Shown: positions 10,262 to 22,342, numbered from the stretch's first letter. The stretch is 64,000 bases of DNA from Lophium mytilinum (GCA_010093605.1 MU004202.1:11560-75559); one strand, 5' to 3'. Notes: generated from the sequence alone by a model not told the origin. A program made the numbers and translations.

Positions 10262-12273
10262 TTAATGCACCATCCCACTCCTCGCCATCTCCTCCACATA
10301 CTTCCCATACCTCCCCACACTCCTCTCCCTCAACCTCTTCCCCCACACCACCATCACCCACACCGTCGCGCACTGCGCCAACCCCACCATCGCCGCCGTC
10401 ACAAACGCATTCTGTAGCCCCATCCCATCAATCCACGGCGTAATCCCGTATCCAATCGCAAAACTCATCGTATTCCTTACTATAATAACCGTCACCATTG
10501 CCTCCCCACTCAACGCGCGGTACGAGTCAATGCAGTACGACACCGACAGCTGAATACCAACCGTGTTAGTCAACGCAACCACCCCCATCGCAAACACACA
10601 CCCAAACCAGTGCACGTGTTGCGCCGCACCGACACCCCAGAGGATGAGGCCAAATGGGATAAGCAGCATGCTCGGCGCGAATAGCCAGAGGCGGTGTTCG
10701 GACTCCAAGATGCCGCCGTTGCGACGGGCTTTCCAGACGACGAAGCGGTCGCCGAGCACGCCGGTGTAGAAGCTGCCGAGGGCGACGCCGACGAGGGGGC
10801 TAAGGTAGGCTAGGCCGACCATGCTGGGCTTGAAGTCGTAGGTGCTGCCGAGGATGAGGGAGGCGGTGGCATTGAGGACGTTGAACCACACGAGGTTGCT
10901 GCCGTAGCTGAAGCCGGCGTAGAAGATTACGGGGAAAGTGAGGAAGATTAGAGGACGGGTGACCATGGCGAGGAGTTCGTTGGGTTTGTGAAGGTCGGCG
11001 GATTGGAAGAGGGCGATTTTGTTGAGGTAGGTTTTCTTGGGTCTATATATGGCTCTTGGTGCCTCTGAAAGACTTGGAGGAGGTGTTTTCTCTGGAAGAT
11101 CGGCCTTTTCGGGATCGGGAGATGCTTCTTGTGCGAACGACGGGGAGCTCGAGAGGTTAGGAGGCGTGCCGGGAGTATGGCGGATGTAGTTGGTTTCTTC
11201 CATTAGAAAGAAAAGGAAGACGAAGCCTATCCCGCAGAAAATGGCACACCAATACTAGATACCCCATTAATTAGTAGTCCCTTCTAGGTTGCGGGAGTCT
11301 TCTCATTACCAGGACCCATTCCCAGCCTTGGCCATCATTGATGAAACCAGCGAAGACGGGCGCGAGGAAATTGCTGCCCGCCAGTAGCAGAGCATACAGT
11401 CCGATATATGTCCCTCTCTCGTGAGTGAAGTACTAGCATAACCGTTAGCACTAATCGTGACTCTTGAAAGTATCTCTTCGGCGAAGCAAATTGCTAATTA
11501 TAAACCTTCCCGCTAATTCAGCCCACGGAGGCGCCCCAAATAATGGTAAACTAGGTGGCAAGGAATTGCTTTCGCCAATCACGCCCCTATTAATAGCCTT
11601 TCCTAGCATAGAGCACAAAGAACGACGCCAAGTGGTGATCTAGCCTCCCCTCACGCTTATCACGAGATTGATAATAGCGCCACGATTGAAGACCCCACAC
11701 AGAAAGTCCTACCAAAGGACCTAAGAATAAACTCACGATATCCGTAACACTAATCTCGCATAGACTCTCAATCGGCGCCCCAAAGAACCCCTGAAGAATC
11801 TTGTTCGCAATCCACTGCCCATTACTTTTCGTATACGGCGCCCACAGCTGGATCGCCATAGTCGCAAGTATACTGAATAGATAGACCGGGCGCTTTCCGT
11901 ACTGCAGCGCCAGCGGCTGCCACACCAAGCATCCCCAGCCGAAGAAGAGAAACATGTACCCGGTCCCAGCGTTCAGGTCCCCAAGCGTGAGGCCGGTGCT
12001 TTCGCTGATAGGTTCGAGCACGGAGTAAATAGCGGCACTGGCGATGCCGACCATGAGCGTGTATACGCACATACATATCGTGCTTAGGGCTTTGCGGCGC
12101 GGGGACCAGTTGAGGGGGTCGTCGGGGTCGGAGGAGGGTGCGGGGACGAGCACAATATCCTTTTGGCCGCCGCGCGCGTGGAGGGCGTGGATGGTGCCTT
12201 CAAGGTCTACGAGGTGGACAGTGCCAGGGACAGGGTCTGGGGTAGCATCAACGGCCTCTATTGGGAGGGACAT
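10262..12273 (-). CDS. MFS transporter, DHA1-like (drug:H+ antiporter type)
   Basis: Three exons (12273-11737, 11432-11310, 11254-10262) give 550 residues. The N-terminus carries the DPDDPLNWSPRRKA signature typical of fungal DHA1-family transporters, followed by the first six TM segments. A cytoplasmic loop rich in Pro/Ser/Glu and TM7-12 follow, with LRNTMSFAI-like (VRNTMSFAIGY) and TPWIDGMGLQNAF motifs. HERGTY and GWEWVLYWC mark the exon 1/2/3 junction region. Intron 1 is long (304 nt) and intron 2 is 55 nt. The family exports small molecules at the plasma membrane using the proton gradient. Position next to oxidoreductases suggests export of a substrate or product of the neighbouring genes, which is inference. 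A retained exon inside intron 1 cannot be excluded. Confidence 0.85.
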
Positions 12274-13206
12274 GTCGAATAGCTAGAGAGTACGAAGAAG
12301 GCAAAATGAAAACAGAGAAGGTTCACGGGAAGTGAGAATTGAAAGGAATAAAACGGCTTTGGATCAGATTTTGAGAGTATGTTACAGTGACGACACAGCG
12401 ATCCAATGGTTGAGGTCTGGAGTGGGGCACGGTGATACCAACGTATCTTCGCGCAACACCACGTATTTCTGATATTGCTCATGCCATTGACAAACTGGAA
12501 AAGTCAAAATCGGTCCGCTCTGAGGTAAGATCAACGCTTTCGCAAGGGACGGGGACGGGATACAAAAGTGGTGTGAAGCTGAGATAAGGACCGCGTAATG
12601 GATGCTCAAGGATTACGATAAGAACAGATAGGAATCCTCGTCAGTTACGAGCTGACCTGCAGCTTCTCGCATACTCGACATATTTGATGAAAAGAGAATG
12701 TAATGATGTTGGTGTTGATGCTGGAAACGGCGAAAGAGAACTTGGGAAAAGAACATCAAAAGAACTTCGGGCCTTAGAATATACGCTTGTCCTCTCTTGG
12801 CTAGCTGCTTTCTATTTCGGGGCCCTGGGGGTCACGGAAGGTCCTCTTGTTTCAACGACACTTCGCGAATGCTAAATCGGACTTCTGCTTGGGAAGGGCG
12901 CTGAGGTACAGCGTGAGGAGGTAGGTGAGGAGAGTGAGGATTAGATAAGCCTGGGAATGCTAATCCATAGCCTTCCCGTGTGAGTATCTTACTTCACCTC
13001 AGACATTAAACCTAGCAAAGAACGTCTTGGGGGCAACCACCCTGAGCGTCGCGCGAACGCCCCTTGTGATCGATTGTTTATATTAAGAGCTGTCATGGAT
13101 ATCCCTAAATCTGGGTGCTTCTACTATCTATATCCTAGCTTCGGCCTGAAAATAAAGACTGCTCTGGTATCTGCTTCTAAACGCTTTCGCGGAAATTTTA
13201 GCATCT
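12274..13206. other. Intergenic region between two MFS genes
   Basis: This is the promoter of the upstream-reading MFS gene (ATG at 12273) and the downstream region of the sugar-porter-like MFS gene. No open frame with coding character. Nothing further is recognised. Confidence 0.5.
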
Positions 13207-14925
13207 CTACGCCTTCTTTGGCTGCACACTCTCCGAGTCAACAGATCCATCCTCTAGGTCACTCCCATTCCTTTGCCCTAAAACCACACTAGAGTCGCCA
13301 TCGAACAGCATACTCATCTCTTCCAAAGTGTACCCCTTAGTTTCAGGGAAAAACATGAAGATCAAAACCAACCAAACTACATTAAGCGCCAGGTAAAATA
13401 TGTAGTAGTGATACCCGATCTTTGCCAGCGCGATCGGATTCACATACATGTTGATAATCAGCGCAATCTGGCCAACGAAGTTCTTGACTGCTAGCCCCTT
13501 CGTGCGCATGAAGTACGGCATGATCTCCGTGGGGTAGGAGTAGAGAAGCGGGTTGCAGGCGATGTTGTACATGATGTCGAAGAGAAAGAGGCAGACGATG
13601 ACGCCATATCCAGCGCCTTTGGACTTTTTCGTGGCGTAAGTGGCGGAGAGGGCGATGAATGGGACGAAGATGACGATCATGCCTATGAAGGAAGACATCC
13701 AGAGCTTGCGCCGGCCAATGCGTTCAGCAAGGAGGGCGCCAATGATAGAGGCGATGAGGTTGGCTATGTTTAGGCCGCCGTTGATCCCGGTTCTAAGAGA
13801 GTCGGTCAGAAATGTGCGAGTAGTAGGGTTCAGTAGACTTACTGGCTCGTCGTATCAGTGATACCAATGCTGTTCAGAATGGGAGAGAAGTAGTAAGTGA
13901 GGATGTTCTGTCCACACCACAGCGTCATCAAAGTCATGCAAACAACAATCGAAAGCCTATGGACGTTCTGTCTTTGCGTGAGGAGAGCTTTCCAGGTCAT
14001 GCCCTCTTTCGCTGTCTCAATCGCCATCTTGATCTCCGCAACTTGGTTGACCACTACCTCATCATTCGGGTTACCGTTTCCGTGGTACTTCGTAATAATC
14101 GCAACCGCCTCGTCTGTGCGGCCCTGGGAGACCAACCATCGAGGACTCTCTGGAACCCACCAGATGAGCGTCATGACGAGGCACGGGATCAAAGCTTGCA
14201 AGACCGACGGGATCCGCCACGCCCAGGTGTCGGTCTTGGGCATGTGACTAGTACCAAAGCACGTCCAAGCCACGATAATGGAGCCGAGATACCAGAACGG
14301 GTTGAAGAATGATACGAGGGTGCCTCTGATTCGAGGATGGGCCAATTCGGCTAGGAGCGCGGGGCCAGCGTTGGTGACGAAGGCGATGCCAAATCCGAGA
14401 ATAAAACGAGCTCCCATGTACTGGCCTCGACTTTGGGATCCGGCTTGGAAACCGGCGCCGACGATGGTGAAGAATTGACCAATTCCGAGGGCGAGTTTAC
14501 GACCGCTGGAGGCATATTAGTAAGGGTGCATCAGCTTTAACGAGGGTGTTCATACTATTTGTCCGTAATAATCGAAGCAGGAAAACTTCCGCAAAGACAT
14601 CCGATGAAATAGATAGCTGTAATGACACCGAGTTCAGACGCATTAGGCTTGCCCATATCTAGACGCCATTAGTCTTTTGATCGTTTCGGAAATGCAGATA
14701 TAACATACCAAGCTTCCACTTCTTGAAACTCTGCAAATTCGCCGTCAAGGTAGCGTCAAAGCCTGTGCAAACCTGCGTTAGATAGATGATCACGATCGGA
14801 AACATCATCTTCCGCACTCCGGCGTCCTTGTACCATCGTGGCTGCTTCTCTGTTGATATCTGGATGACTTTGGAGGGCGGTTGTTGCGCCTGGCGCCGAA
14901 TCCTAGCACTTGGTCGAAGCAGCAT
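13207..14925 (-). CDS. MFS sugar-porter-type transporter (lactose permease/hexose transporter-like)
   Basis: Four exons (14925-14709, 14658-14556, 14505-13843, 13792-13207) give 522 residues. Sugar-porter landmarks are present: DKYGRKLALG after TM2, PESPRWL after TM6, ERIGRRKLW in the loop before TM8-9, and FFPETKGYTLEEM after TM12. Introns are 50, 50 and 50 nt long and interrupt codons consistently. The closest pattern among families I know is the fungal lactose-permease/quinate-type branch of sugar porters, in which the substrate may be a disaccharide, hexose or cyclic acid; sequence alone does not decide. The protein is expected in the plasma membrane. A 14-bp palindrome (15210-15223) lies about 285 nt upstream of the ATG and also occurs before the FAD monooxygenase at 25.8 kb. 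Confidence 0.88.
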
Positions 14926-15935
14926 GACTGAATGCGATGTCTTGCAAAGGAGAAAAAGCAGAGACGATGAGAATTTGTCCTTGAGATTTCGTCAAGCCCG
15001 ACTGGTTCCTGGATACCTCAGAACGCAACGCGACCCGGGTTCATATACACAAGCCTTGTGTAGCTTTGCTATCACAGGTGTCGACAGAGGTCAGCGTACC
15101 AGAGCTATCGCGTTACAGACCCCGACCCGACGGTGCAACAGCCACAATCAAGCGCCGTCCAGGATGCCCGATAGGTATGGACTTTAGATCCTATGCCTCT
15201 ATCGTGAGGTATCCGACGGGATACGAGCCAGGTCAGTAGTGAAGAAGTCTAGGGCTATTCGAGGATGGTGGAGGGCGGGAGCCAGTTTAAAGCTGTGGGG
15301 TAAAGCGGATGGCGGGAAAGGAGTCAAAATACGACGGTGTACATCCCTGTGTCAATCGGTGCGAGCTAAACTAGTTTCCATCTTTCTCGCATTGACCTAG
15401 TGTTGGCGGCGTTCCTGATAAGCGGTGCCATGACTCAAGAAGGCCGTCGTGAAGAGAGGACATTCGTACCCCGCAGGAAGTGTGCGTGGCGAGCTGAATG
15501 ATGTTGTGCAGCTGTGGTGGCGGGAGGATTCCGATGCCGAGTAACCGGTCGCTGGGTCGCGAAGTATGGAGGAGAATGTTATGGACACCTGGGGGAAAAT
15601 TGAAGCTGCGATTATCGATAGAGTCAAATCAGTCGGAGCTTCTCTGTGTGCATGTTTTAGAAGGTGAGGGTACTGAGTGCTGCCCTGACTGAACTCTTAG
15701 TAGAAGTCTTCATGATAAATCCACATATTGATCTATCACCGCTAGAAGTAACTCGAGGTGTTGACTGCATGCTTCATAGTGCCTGAGGCTGATTTGCATG
15801 TGTGTATCGATGTATGGAATTCTGACGGCAGTAGTCATTCGTAGAACAGAGCTACTATGAGGTGATATAGCTCCTACCCGTCCTTGCAGATATGTACATG
15901 AAAGCCCTCCATATTACGCCGTTCGAATCGAAACT
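14926..15935. other. Intergenic region, promoter of sugar-porter-like MFS
   Basis: No gene supported. It contains the palindromic element at 15210-15223 and the 3' flank of the PhyH-type dioxygenase gene. Confidence 0.5.
15210..15223. promoter_or_regulatory. Palindromic element TATCCGACGGGATA, copy 1
   Basis: Inverted repeat TATCC-N4-GGATA, extended by one pair (GTATCC...GGATAC). It contains CCG-A-CGG, an everted pair of the CGG half-sites used by Zn2Cys6 proteins. The same 14 bp occurs at 25490-25503. This copy is about 285 nt upstream of the MFS start at 14925. A role in co-regulation by the nearby Zn2Cys6 protein is inference. Confidence 0.45.
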
Positions 15936-16898
15936 TCAATAATGCTTAACGCCAGCAAGCTTCAACAACTTATCGCTTCTCTCCGGTAAGGTCAGCGGCT
16001 GTTCCCGGTCCCTGGGATCCCTCGTACCGTCCTCTAAGAACGTCTTCGTGTCTCTTGGTACGATATTATCATGAGGCCAATGTGTCGTTCCGCTATAGCT
16101 CTCAAACGCCTGCGCCTTGAGCGCCAGCTGCTCTGGACTCGCTAGTCTCGCGGGAGTATACGCGGAATAGATGACTGTCCGTATCTGCTCGCTCTTCTCC
16201 GACGGCTCCGCGCCGTAGTGAACAGTGCGGCTGTCCCATAGTATCAGATCGCCGACCTCTGCGCACACCTTTAGAGGCGCGATTCCGCGGGCTCGGAACC
16301 ACGCAAGTTGGTCTTCATCGAACAAATATCTATCCAAGGGCTGCCAGGTAGATTCATCGGTGTTGGTGTCGAAAAACTCGTCGTTCAGAGCGTGCGAGCC
16401 GGGGTATACGACTAAGCCTCCATCTTCTGGTCCAGAAGGCGAGAGGTTTAGGATACCCTGCACGCAATGAAGGCCGCGTCTCAGAGGACTTTGGTCGATG
16501 TGCTCCCATGCCGGCTTTCGGGGGACGTCTTTGCGGTTCGGAAGGGTGATGTTGAGGCTGTCGAAGCTGGCTAGCAGGTTCTCGGTGCCCCATAGCAATG
16601 CAAACGCGTCCAGTACACCTGGCTCCATTCTCGCATCCCACATGAACTTCTCGTGGGCGACGCAGTAAGAGTGAAATGTGTTAATTTTGCTTTGGACAGG
16701 TAGGTTCTGCTTGATCCAGGTATCGGGGTTGTTCAAGTCAAGCTCAGTGCTGAACGACTTCAGCCAGGCATATGCGTCCTCCTGGTATTGTATCGCTCGC
16801 TCTTTTGGGATGGCTCCCTTTACTACGGCGAACCCATTCTTCTGCAAGTCGGCTCGCCAGTCGCTGTACTTTGGCCTGATTGTGAAATTAGCCGACAT
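15936..16898 (-). CDS. PhyH-type Fe(II)/2-oxoglutarate-dependent dioxygenase
   Basis: A single exon encodes 320 residues from the ATG at 16898 (MSANFTIRP); an in-frame ATG at 16931 would add 11 residues. The metal-binding triad of the phytanoyl-CoA dioxygenase family is visible: H133 and D135 in WEHIDQ, the distal His near 227 in DSRTVHYG, and an Arg about 13 residues later that would bind 2-oxoglutarate. GGLVVYPGSH after the HxD motif is also typical. Members hydroxylate or desaturate small organic substrates with 2-oxoglutarate and O2. Whether it serves catabolism or secondary metabolism is unknown. It is transcribed in the same direction as the flanking transporter and regulator, but each gene has its own intergenic region. 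Confidence 0.85.
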   Translation of the reverse strand: MSANFTIRPKYSDWRADLQKNGFAVVKGAIPKERAIQYQEDAYAWLKSFSTELDLNNPDTWIKQNLPVQSKINTFHSYCVAHEKFMWDARMEPGVLDAFALLWGTENLLASFDSLNITLPNRKDVPRKPAWEHIDQSPLRRGLHCVQGILNLSPSGPEDGGLVVYPGSHALNDEFFDTNTDESTWQPLDRYLFDEDQLAWFRARGIAPLKVCAEVGDLILWDSRTVHYGAEPSEKSEQIRTVIYSAYTPARLASPEQLALKAQAFESYSGTTHWPHDNIVPRDTKTFLEDGTRDPRDREQPLTLPERSDKLLKLAGVKHY

Positions 16899-17573
16899 AT
16901 ACACGAATACGAACGACATGGAAGTGTGCATAATCGGTAGACTCGGTTGGTGGCCTCAAGCAGTGGCAGATAGGTGTACAAGAGACTAAATCGCTCTGAA
17001 ATATTGAGGAAATACATTGAAGCACCACGGGCAGTGGTAGACCAGTGTGAACAGATATATACAAGGCGTGGCGGAGAAAGAGCAGCGACTTACGATACGA
17101 CGTTTGCGATGGGCGCAGCAACGAGTTTGGGTGAGCTTTGAGGAGTGATTGCGCTGGGTGCCATGCTGAGGTATGGGTTGCGATTTGATCGTGTTTGCGT
17201 GAAAGAAGATGTTGAACTCGCTTGTTATGTAGTATAGCGGGGTATATAGATCCGGGAACATATCGCGTAGGATGTATCTGCTACTTGGCAAGGCGTCTGC
17301 AAATGGTGTGACCGGGAATATTATTCGGCCAGTCAAAATAACGTTCGAACGAGCTTAATCCGGTGGGTCGTGTTAGGGTCATCGGATGCAGCTTAGCTGG
17401 AATTGCTGAGTTCGCTAGACCTGTCAGAGAATGCCGTCGGGTGGCAGCACCCGTTTTTGCGACGGAGTGGCGGGCTCCACGATCTCATCCAGCGATAAGA
17501 TCACCTCTGGGGAAAAAATTGGTAATTCTTACAGAAACGAACGCTGAGCATGCGCTCGGAGCCTTCCGACTCC
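16899..17573. other. Intergenic region upstream of the dioxygenase
   Basis: This is the promoter of the dioxygenase and 3' flank of the Zn2Cys6 gene. CCGTCGGGTGG near 17442 resembles the CCG/CGG elements elsewhere. No supported gene. Confidence 0.45.
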
Positions 17574-19942
17574 CTAGAACAGCAGAAGACCTGGATTTTT
17601 CGTTTGCATTAGCACTTCCCAATGAGCAGGTTCGCCGCTAATATGTCTTCGCCATATTTCTTCCATTATCTTGTGGGCGCTCGAAATGTTACCAAATCCG
17701 ATAGTGTTTTCCATAATGTTGATCCGGTATTCCAATGTCAGCCGATTGGCTTTGGTAACACTTCCAACACCAGCCATGAAAAGTGGAAATAGTATATGCG
17801 TTTCCATTTGCGAGCCTGGCCGTATCAAAGAAAGTGCAGAAATAATGTTCTCGGTGGGCCCTTTTGTGCGAGCCTCGTCGTTGACAGAACCATGGATAGC
17901 CTGGCGAAGCCGTAGAATAGAAGCCCATTGAATGGCGAAAGCAGCTGCCCTCACTTCCGTCGCATCTATATGCGGTGCTAGATTTTCGGGTGGACTCCAG
18001 CTTTGTAGCAGGAGTTCGATAGCCTCAGCTTCAAAGTGGAGGGCCTGCTCTTTGACTACATCAGGAAAGTTGAGGGCGGCTCGTTGAGCTACTAGTCGAT
18101 TTATGCGAGGAAGTAACTGGTAAAGCTCTCCAGAAATACCAACCAAAGGGTGTATAGTAAGCCCATCTCGTCGTTTAGAGGACTCCCAGAGGTCTAATGC
18201 CGTTCCGCAAATCCGCGGCACATTGGTTGATGTGACAGAAGCGATACCTACAGGTGCGGCTGAGTTTTAGAAATGGCCTAAGAAGAGGGTCGTCATACGT
18301 ACAGCAAAGGTAATTATACAGCTCCACGAGAAAGTTGAACGGTGTTCCAACGACCTCGAAATCGATGTGTGATAACAGAGCATGAGCCCCGTGGAGATAC
18401 AGCAGCCACTTCCTCGAGTCCCCTTCACAGATCTGTAGCACCAGATTAGATTCAAGAGCATTTTGTAAGATAAAGCTGTCTAAATCAGCCCGGGTTCACT
18501 TCGGCAATCTTCCTTCCCCATCTCCAGACGTCCTGCAGCATGATAAGATCATGACCACAGGGATCGCACCAAGAGGCACGATCCCGACGGCTCTGATAAA
18601 ACACAAAGCAGAGTCCGGATTTCCGGCTCAGTCCGTGCAGTCATTGGCAACCTCTTTGTGAGAGTTTAATATCACCCAGGGATGCCCTAACATGATCGCG
18701 GTAGGCACACGGATCGCATGATATCATAAGATCTGAACGGTCTTGATAAACATCACGTAGAGTCCAGAAGCCCGATCCAGCCCGTGCTAAACTTAACTTT
18801 CTCAGTGCAAGATTTTGCAACACTAGGAAGTCCGCCAAGGTGATATCATGACTAGCACAACGATCGCACGGATGTCTTATCCGAAGTGGTTCTATCACAG
18901 GTCGAAGAGTATACAAAATTGTAAGACGTACCTCTAGTAAGCACAGCAGTAGGGTCCCTGCGAGGGCCCACACTACAGTGTCTTTTTGGTCAAGCTCTGC
19001 TTTAAGGCCCTCTAAGGCTCTCGTTCTATGAACAAGTAGATTTCGCGTAAAGTCGGGATACACTTTGGAGAGATGGCAAGCCGATAAGGCAGCCAAAGCG
19101 TTTCGAACAACACGATTTTCCAACGCCATGGGTACGATGAAGCGAAGGAAGGGGTTGTACTCGTCACTAACCACTACCAGAGAGCGTGATACGGATTGGA
19201 GAAAGTGATTCAGCAGGTGCCTCTCGCCTATCGTCCACTTAGACAGGGCTTCGGGCGTTATTCCCGTAAGATTGCCGAGAGCGGTAGCTGGTAGGGACGC
19301 AAAGCTAGCATCAGGGGGTTCCTCGTCGCTAGCACGCTCGTGCGGCAACACCTTCAAGGCGCTGCTATTCGCCAAAGTGCCCTTCTTCAATTCGGAAGTG
19401 TAATCCTCCTCTATGACCGTAATCCAGTCAAACAGCGAAGATGGCGGCTCATCCATACCCGTGGTGTGTCCACGATTAGCCGCATGATTCCCGTTCGGTA
19501 CAGGGGTTGGACTCAAACTGTCCACGTGACTTCGAGACGGCGTACTCAATTGACCAGGCGAGGCAGAAGGCGACGCTCCGTATCCCGACGGCGAACGCGA
19601 CGGAGTCGTCTTAAAGGCGCACACCAAGCTCAATCTCTTACAATCTCCACAAATCGGCCGCGCTTCGTCACACTTCTTCCGCCTATTTCGACAGCTATCA
19701 CAGCCTCCCGACGACCTAGAGTGCTGAGCCCTAAATCTAGTCCTTTTGGCGGCAGAGGCAGTGGGTCGTTGTAGGCCTTGTGGGGCATCATCGTCTTGTT
19801 GTGTCGTAAATGCGGCCCGTTCGTCGTGGTTCCCGAGGCTGCATGCCAGAGAGAGCCGCTTGCAACGCGCACAGGGTGCTTCCTTAGAGCAAACGGTCTT
19901 GATAGCTGCGCAGGTCTGGCAGGCGGTCTTCTTGCGGCCCAT
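17574..19942 (-). CDS. Transcription factor with two Zn2Cys6 clusters and a fungal_trans_2-like domain
   Basis: Three exons (19942-18932, 18432-18252, 18193-17574) give 603 residues. Two complete binuclear zinc clusters occur in tandem: C8-C11-C18-C24-C27-C34 (spacing 2-6-5-2-6) and C81-C84-C91-C98-C101-C108 (2-6-6-2-6). Both end in CKRLSL(A/V)C. Only the second has the basic RNRRKK loop expected for DNA contact. The rest resembles the fungal-specific regulator domain PF11951: WTIGERHLLNHFLQSVSR, LLLCLLEICEGDSRKW across the first splice, and HPLVGISGELYQLL. Intron 1 is 499 nt and built of 150-bp repeats; intron 2 is 58 nt. It is divergent from the esterase at 20930 and is the only DNA-binding regulator in the metabolic region, so it is the likely local activator (inference). 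Confidence 0.85.
18433..18931 (-). repeat. 499-nt intron composed of about three 150-bp repeats
   Basis: GATCGCA-type words recur at about 18562, 18712 and 18862, exactly 150 bp apart, with flanking similarity (TGATAAA, AGAGTCC, ATCATGA). Copies are clearly diverged. Read in the sense of the gene, each unit encodes a C-D-x-C motif in the same phase; a TGA stop falls in the second unit. Removing this stretch joins CLLE to ICEGDSRKW, a sensible domain sequence, so it is treated as an intron. Confidence 0.6.
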
Positions 19943-20929
19943 GGCTGGGCTTCCCGAAGGCCATGCAATTCAAAGCGAAAAAATTGATGCGGAAGTGTGA
20001 AGGAGGACAGCTCCGCGTCTTCTCACGACGGGAAATCGGGAGTATTCTAGTCTGGGGTATTGCCCCGAAGTGCGGCCTATCATTATTCCCTGCGTTGGTG
20101 TGCTTCGGCCGAACTCCCTGGTTTCATCGCCCATTTCCAAGAACGACTAGAGAGAGGCAGACGGTCCGAATAATAGCGATGATCGTACTGTGTATATGGA
20201 CGGCCAAGACCATCACGCCGCATCGGCGCAGGCTGAGATGTTCGGCAACATTATACTCTATACTGTTCAGAACAGTCACGCTGCGTCGCTTAGATCTTTA
20301 ACACTGTGTCTGACAGCGGCGACCCAGTCCACACATGCTGCTGATGAGACAGTGGTAGTGCCATTGAAGTTGAGTGGTAGACGCTAAGCCACGGGCTCGC
20401 CACGTGAGATTCACGTGCCATTCTCGACAGTTTACCCACCTCGGGTAGTTCCGTGAGATGACCCGAAGAACGCCACATCCGCTCATCCCTTGGAAGGCAT
20501 AGAAGGCTCCCTCATACGACGGGATTCATTATAAACACCATTTTTCTTTGGCGACGGGACGACACTGCATCCACAGCAGCGTCAGCGGCTCCAATCCAGC
20601 ATCTTCAATCATCGTGGAGCTACTACTGTATGACAACGCAGCATTGACGGACCCTAGGCTCTTGGGAGCGCGATACCTAGCATCGAATAGCCCGCCGCTG
20701 TGATTTAAAATTGGTACTCCGTATTTACTCAATCTTGGGTAGGTACTCGCCCACGGAAGCCTTGTATCAATTTTATTCTACATCCACACCCAAGGCATGC
20801 TATCAAGCCCATGACACCCGTTTCTTCTCCACTCTCCGCTGCCTAAGGATATCTCACATAGCCTGTCACGCCCACAACCGCCGTGATCTATATCATTCAT
20901 TCGCAACTTCCACCTCCCCAAACTCCAAA
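19943..20929. promoter_or_regulatory. Divergent intergenic region between the Zn2Cys6 gene and the esterase
   Basis: Nearly 1 kb separates the two divergent ATGs. ACGACGGGA occurs at about 20024 and 20516, the core of the palindrome seen at 15.2 and 25.5 kb. No open frame is supported; an in-frame ATG at 20711 upstream of the esterase would add 73 residues of unconserved sequence. Confidence 0.4.
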
Positions 20930-22032
20930 ATGGCGGCTGGTGTCGGTCACGAATCCCTCAATCCCCTCGATCCCGTCGTCCTCCCCAAACTCGACCCTAA
21001 ATTCGTTGAGATCTACAACAAAAATGTGGCCAATACGCTCAACAAGCCCATTGACCTAAACGTGCTCCGCAAAGTGTACTCACGAATGTATGGCTACGCC
21101 ACAGCAGCTGGCCCAGAATGCGCGAAAGAATATGAACTTGAGGTGCCTGGGTGGAGCAAATATCCTGGCAGCATCGCTATTCGGATTTACGAGCCGCATG
21201 GTGAGAAACCGGAGGCTGGGTGGCCTGTGCACTTTGACTTTCACGGCGGAGGTGAGTACATTTTCAGCATTTGGAAGAATCATGAAATTGACTTTCAAAA
21301 GGCTGGGGTCTAGGCGACCTAGAAACGGAATCGCATATATGTCGCCACATCTGCGTCAACGCCGGCGTGATAGTGGTAGATGTGGACTACCGTCTCGTAC
21401 CAGAATACCCATTCCCAGTCGGCGTCCGCGACTGCGAAGCAGTGCTCAGACACGTACTTTCCAAGCCCGCCGAGTTCAAGATTAATCCATCTATCATAAC
21501 GTTCGGCGGCGTCTCTGCCGGTGCCTGCATAGCCCTTATCGTGAACCATCTTGCACGAGACGCCGGGATCCCCATCAAAGGCGTTATTGTAGGAACGCCA
21601 ACAGTTGCGGATATTTCGACCTGCGCCACAGCATCAGACTCACCGTATCCCTCTATCAGAGATATGGAATTTGCGCCGCTGCTGAACTGGGCGCGGCTGA
21701 AGTGGTTTGACACACTTAAATGGGAGTCACTCGAAAAGGATGACTCTGCGAAGCGAGCGGAGCAAGAGAAGGACGTGAGTTGGTTCCGTGACATCATACA
21801 AGCACCCAACTGCGAGGGTTTGGCTAATATCACGGTAATCATGACGGCGGAGTGCGATCCCCTGCGCGATGAGGGAGAGGCATATGGGAGGATGATCGAG
21901 GAGAAGGGGAACAAGGTTGTAGTGAAGCGGTTTAAGGGAGTACCGCATCCGTTTCAACATATGGACGCGGCATTGGATCAGGCGAAGGAGTTCATCCAAG
22001 ATACGGTCGATTATGTGATAGCATGTCAGTAG
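20930..22032 (+). CDS. Alpha/beta hydrolase, hormone-sensitive-lipase-like esterase
   Basis: Two exons (20930-21251, 21302-22032; 50-nt intron) give 350 residues. The oxyanion-hole motif HGGG starts at H105 and is completed across the splice (HGGGWGLGDLETE). The nucleophile S179 is in GGVSAG, the acid D293 in ECDPLRDEG, and the catalytic H323 in GVPHPFQHM. This is a complete HSL-family (alpha/beta hydrolase fold-3) triad. The family hydrolyses esters of small acyl or aryl substrates. The start at 20930 has a strong context (CAAAATGG). No signal peptide is seen from this start; the longer N-terminus from 20711 is Ser/Tyr/Arg-rich and might mimic a mitochondrial presequence. It is divergent from the Zn2Cys6 gene and convergent with the FAD monooxygenase. 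Confidence 0.88.
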
Positions 22033-22342
22033 AATGTATGAATCAGCAAAATTTCAACCTGGTTGAACTTCGCTTTTGGCGCAGTGGGTACACTGTTCTA
22101 ATACTCTGTATGGTCCTCTGCCAAAACATACTTTTCCAGACCCGATGCAAATATTTTTAAGGGCGTGATTCAAGAGAGCGAGTGCGGACACCCTTTCAAG
22201 TGGACCATGAAAAAGATGACACTCTTTTAGCTTCTAAAACGAGCTGCCGTAGGTGTGAGAGCGTGTATGCTACTACCAAGCACACGTCAACGCATTTTGA
22301 AAAATCCGAACGAAGTAGAGCTGTACACTGGATTTCGTACCC

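Noticed and set aside
20711-20929. N-terminal extension of the esterase as mitochondrial presequence
   Set aside because: Arg/Ser-rich but unconserved-looking; the ATG at 20930 has a much stronger context directly before the family-type N-terminus.
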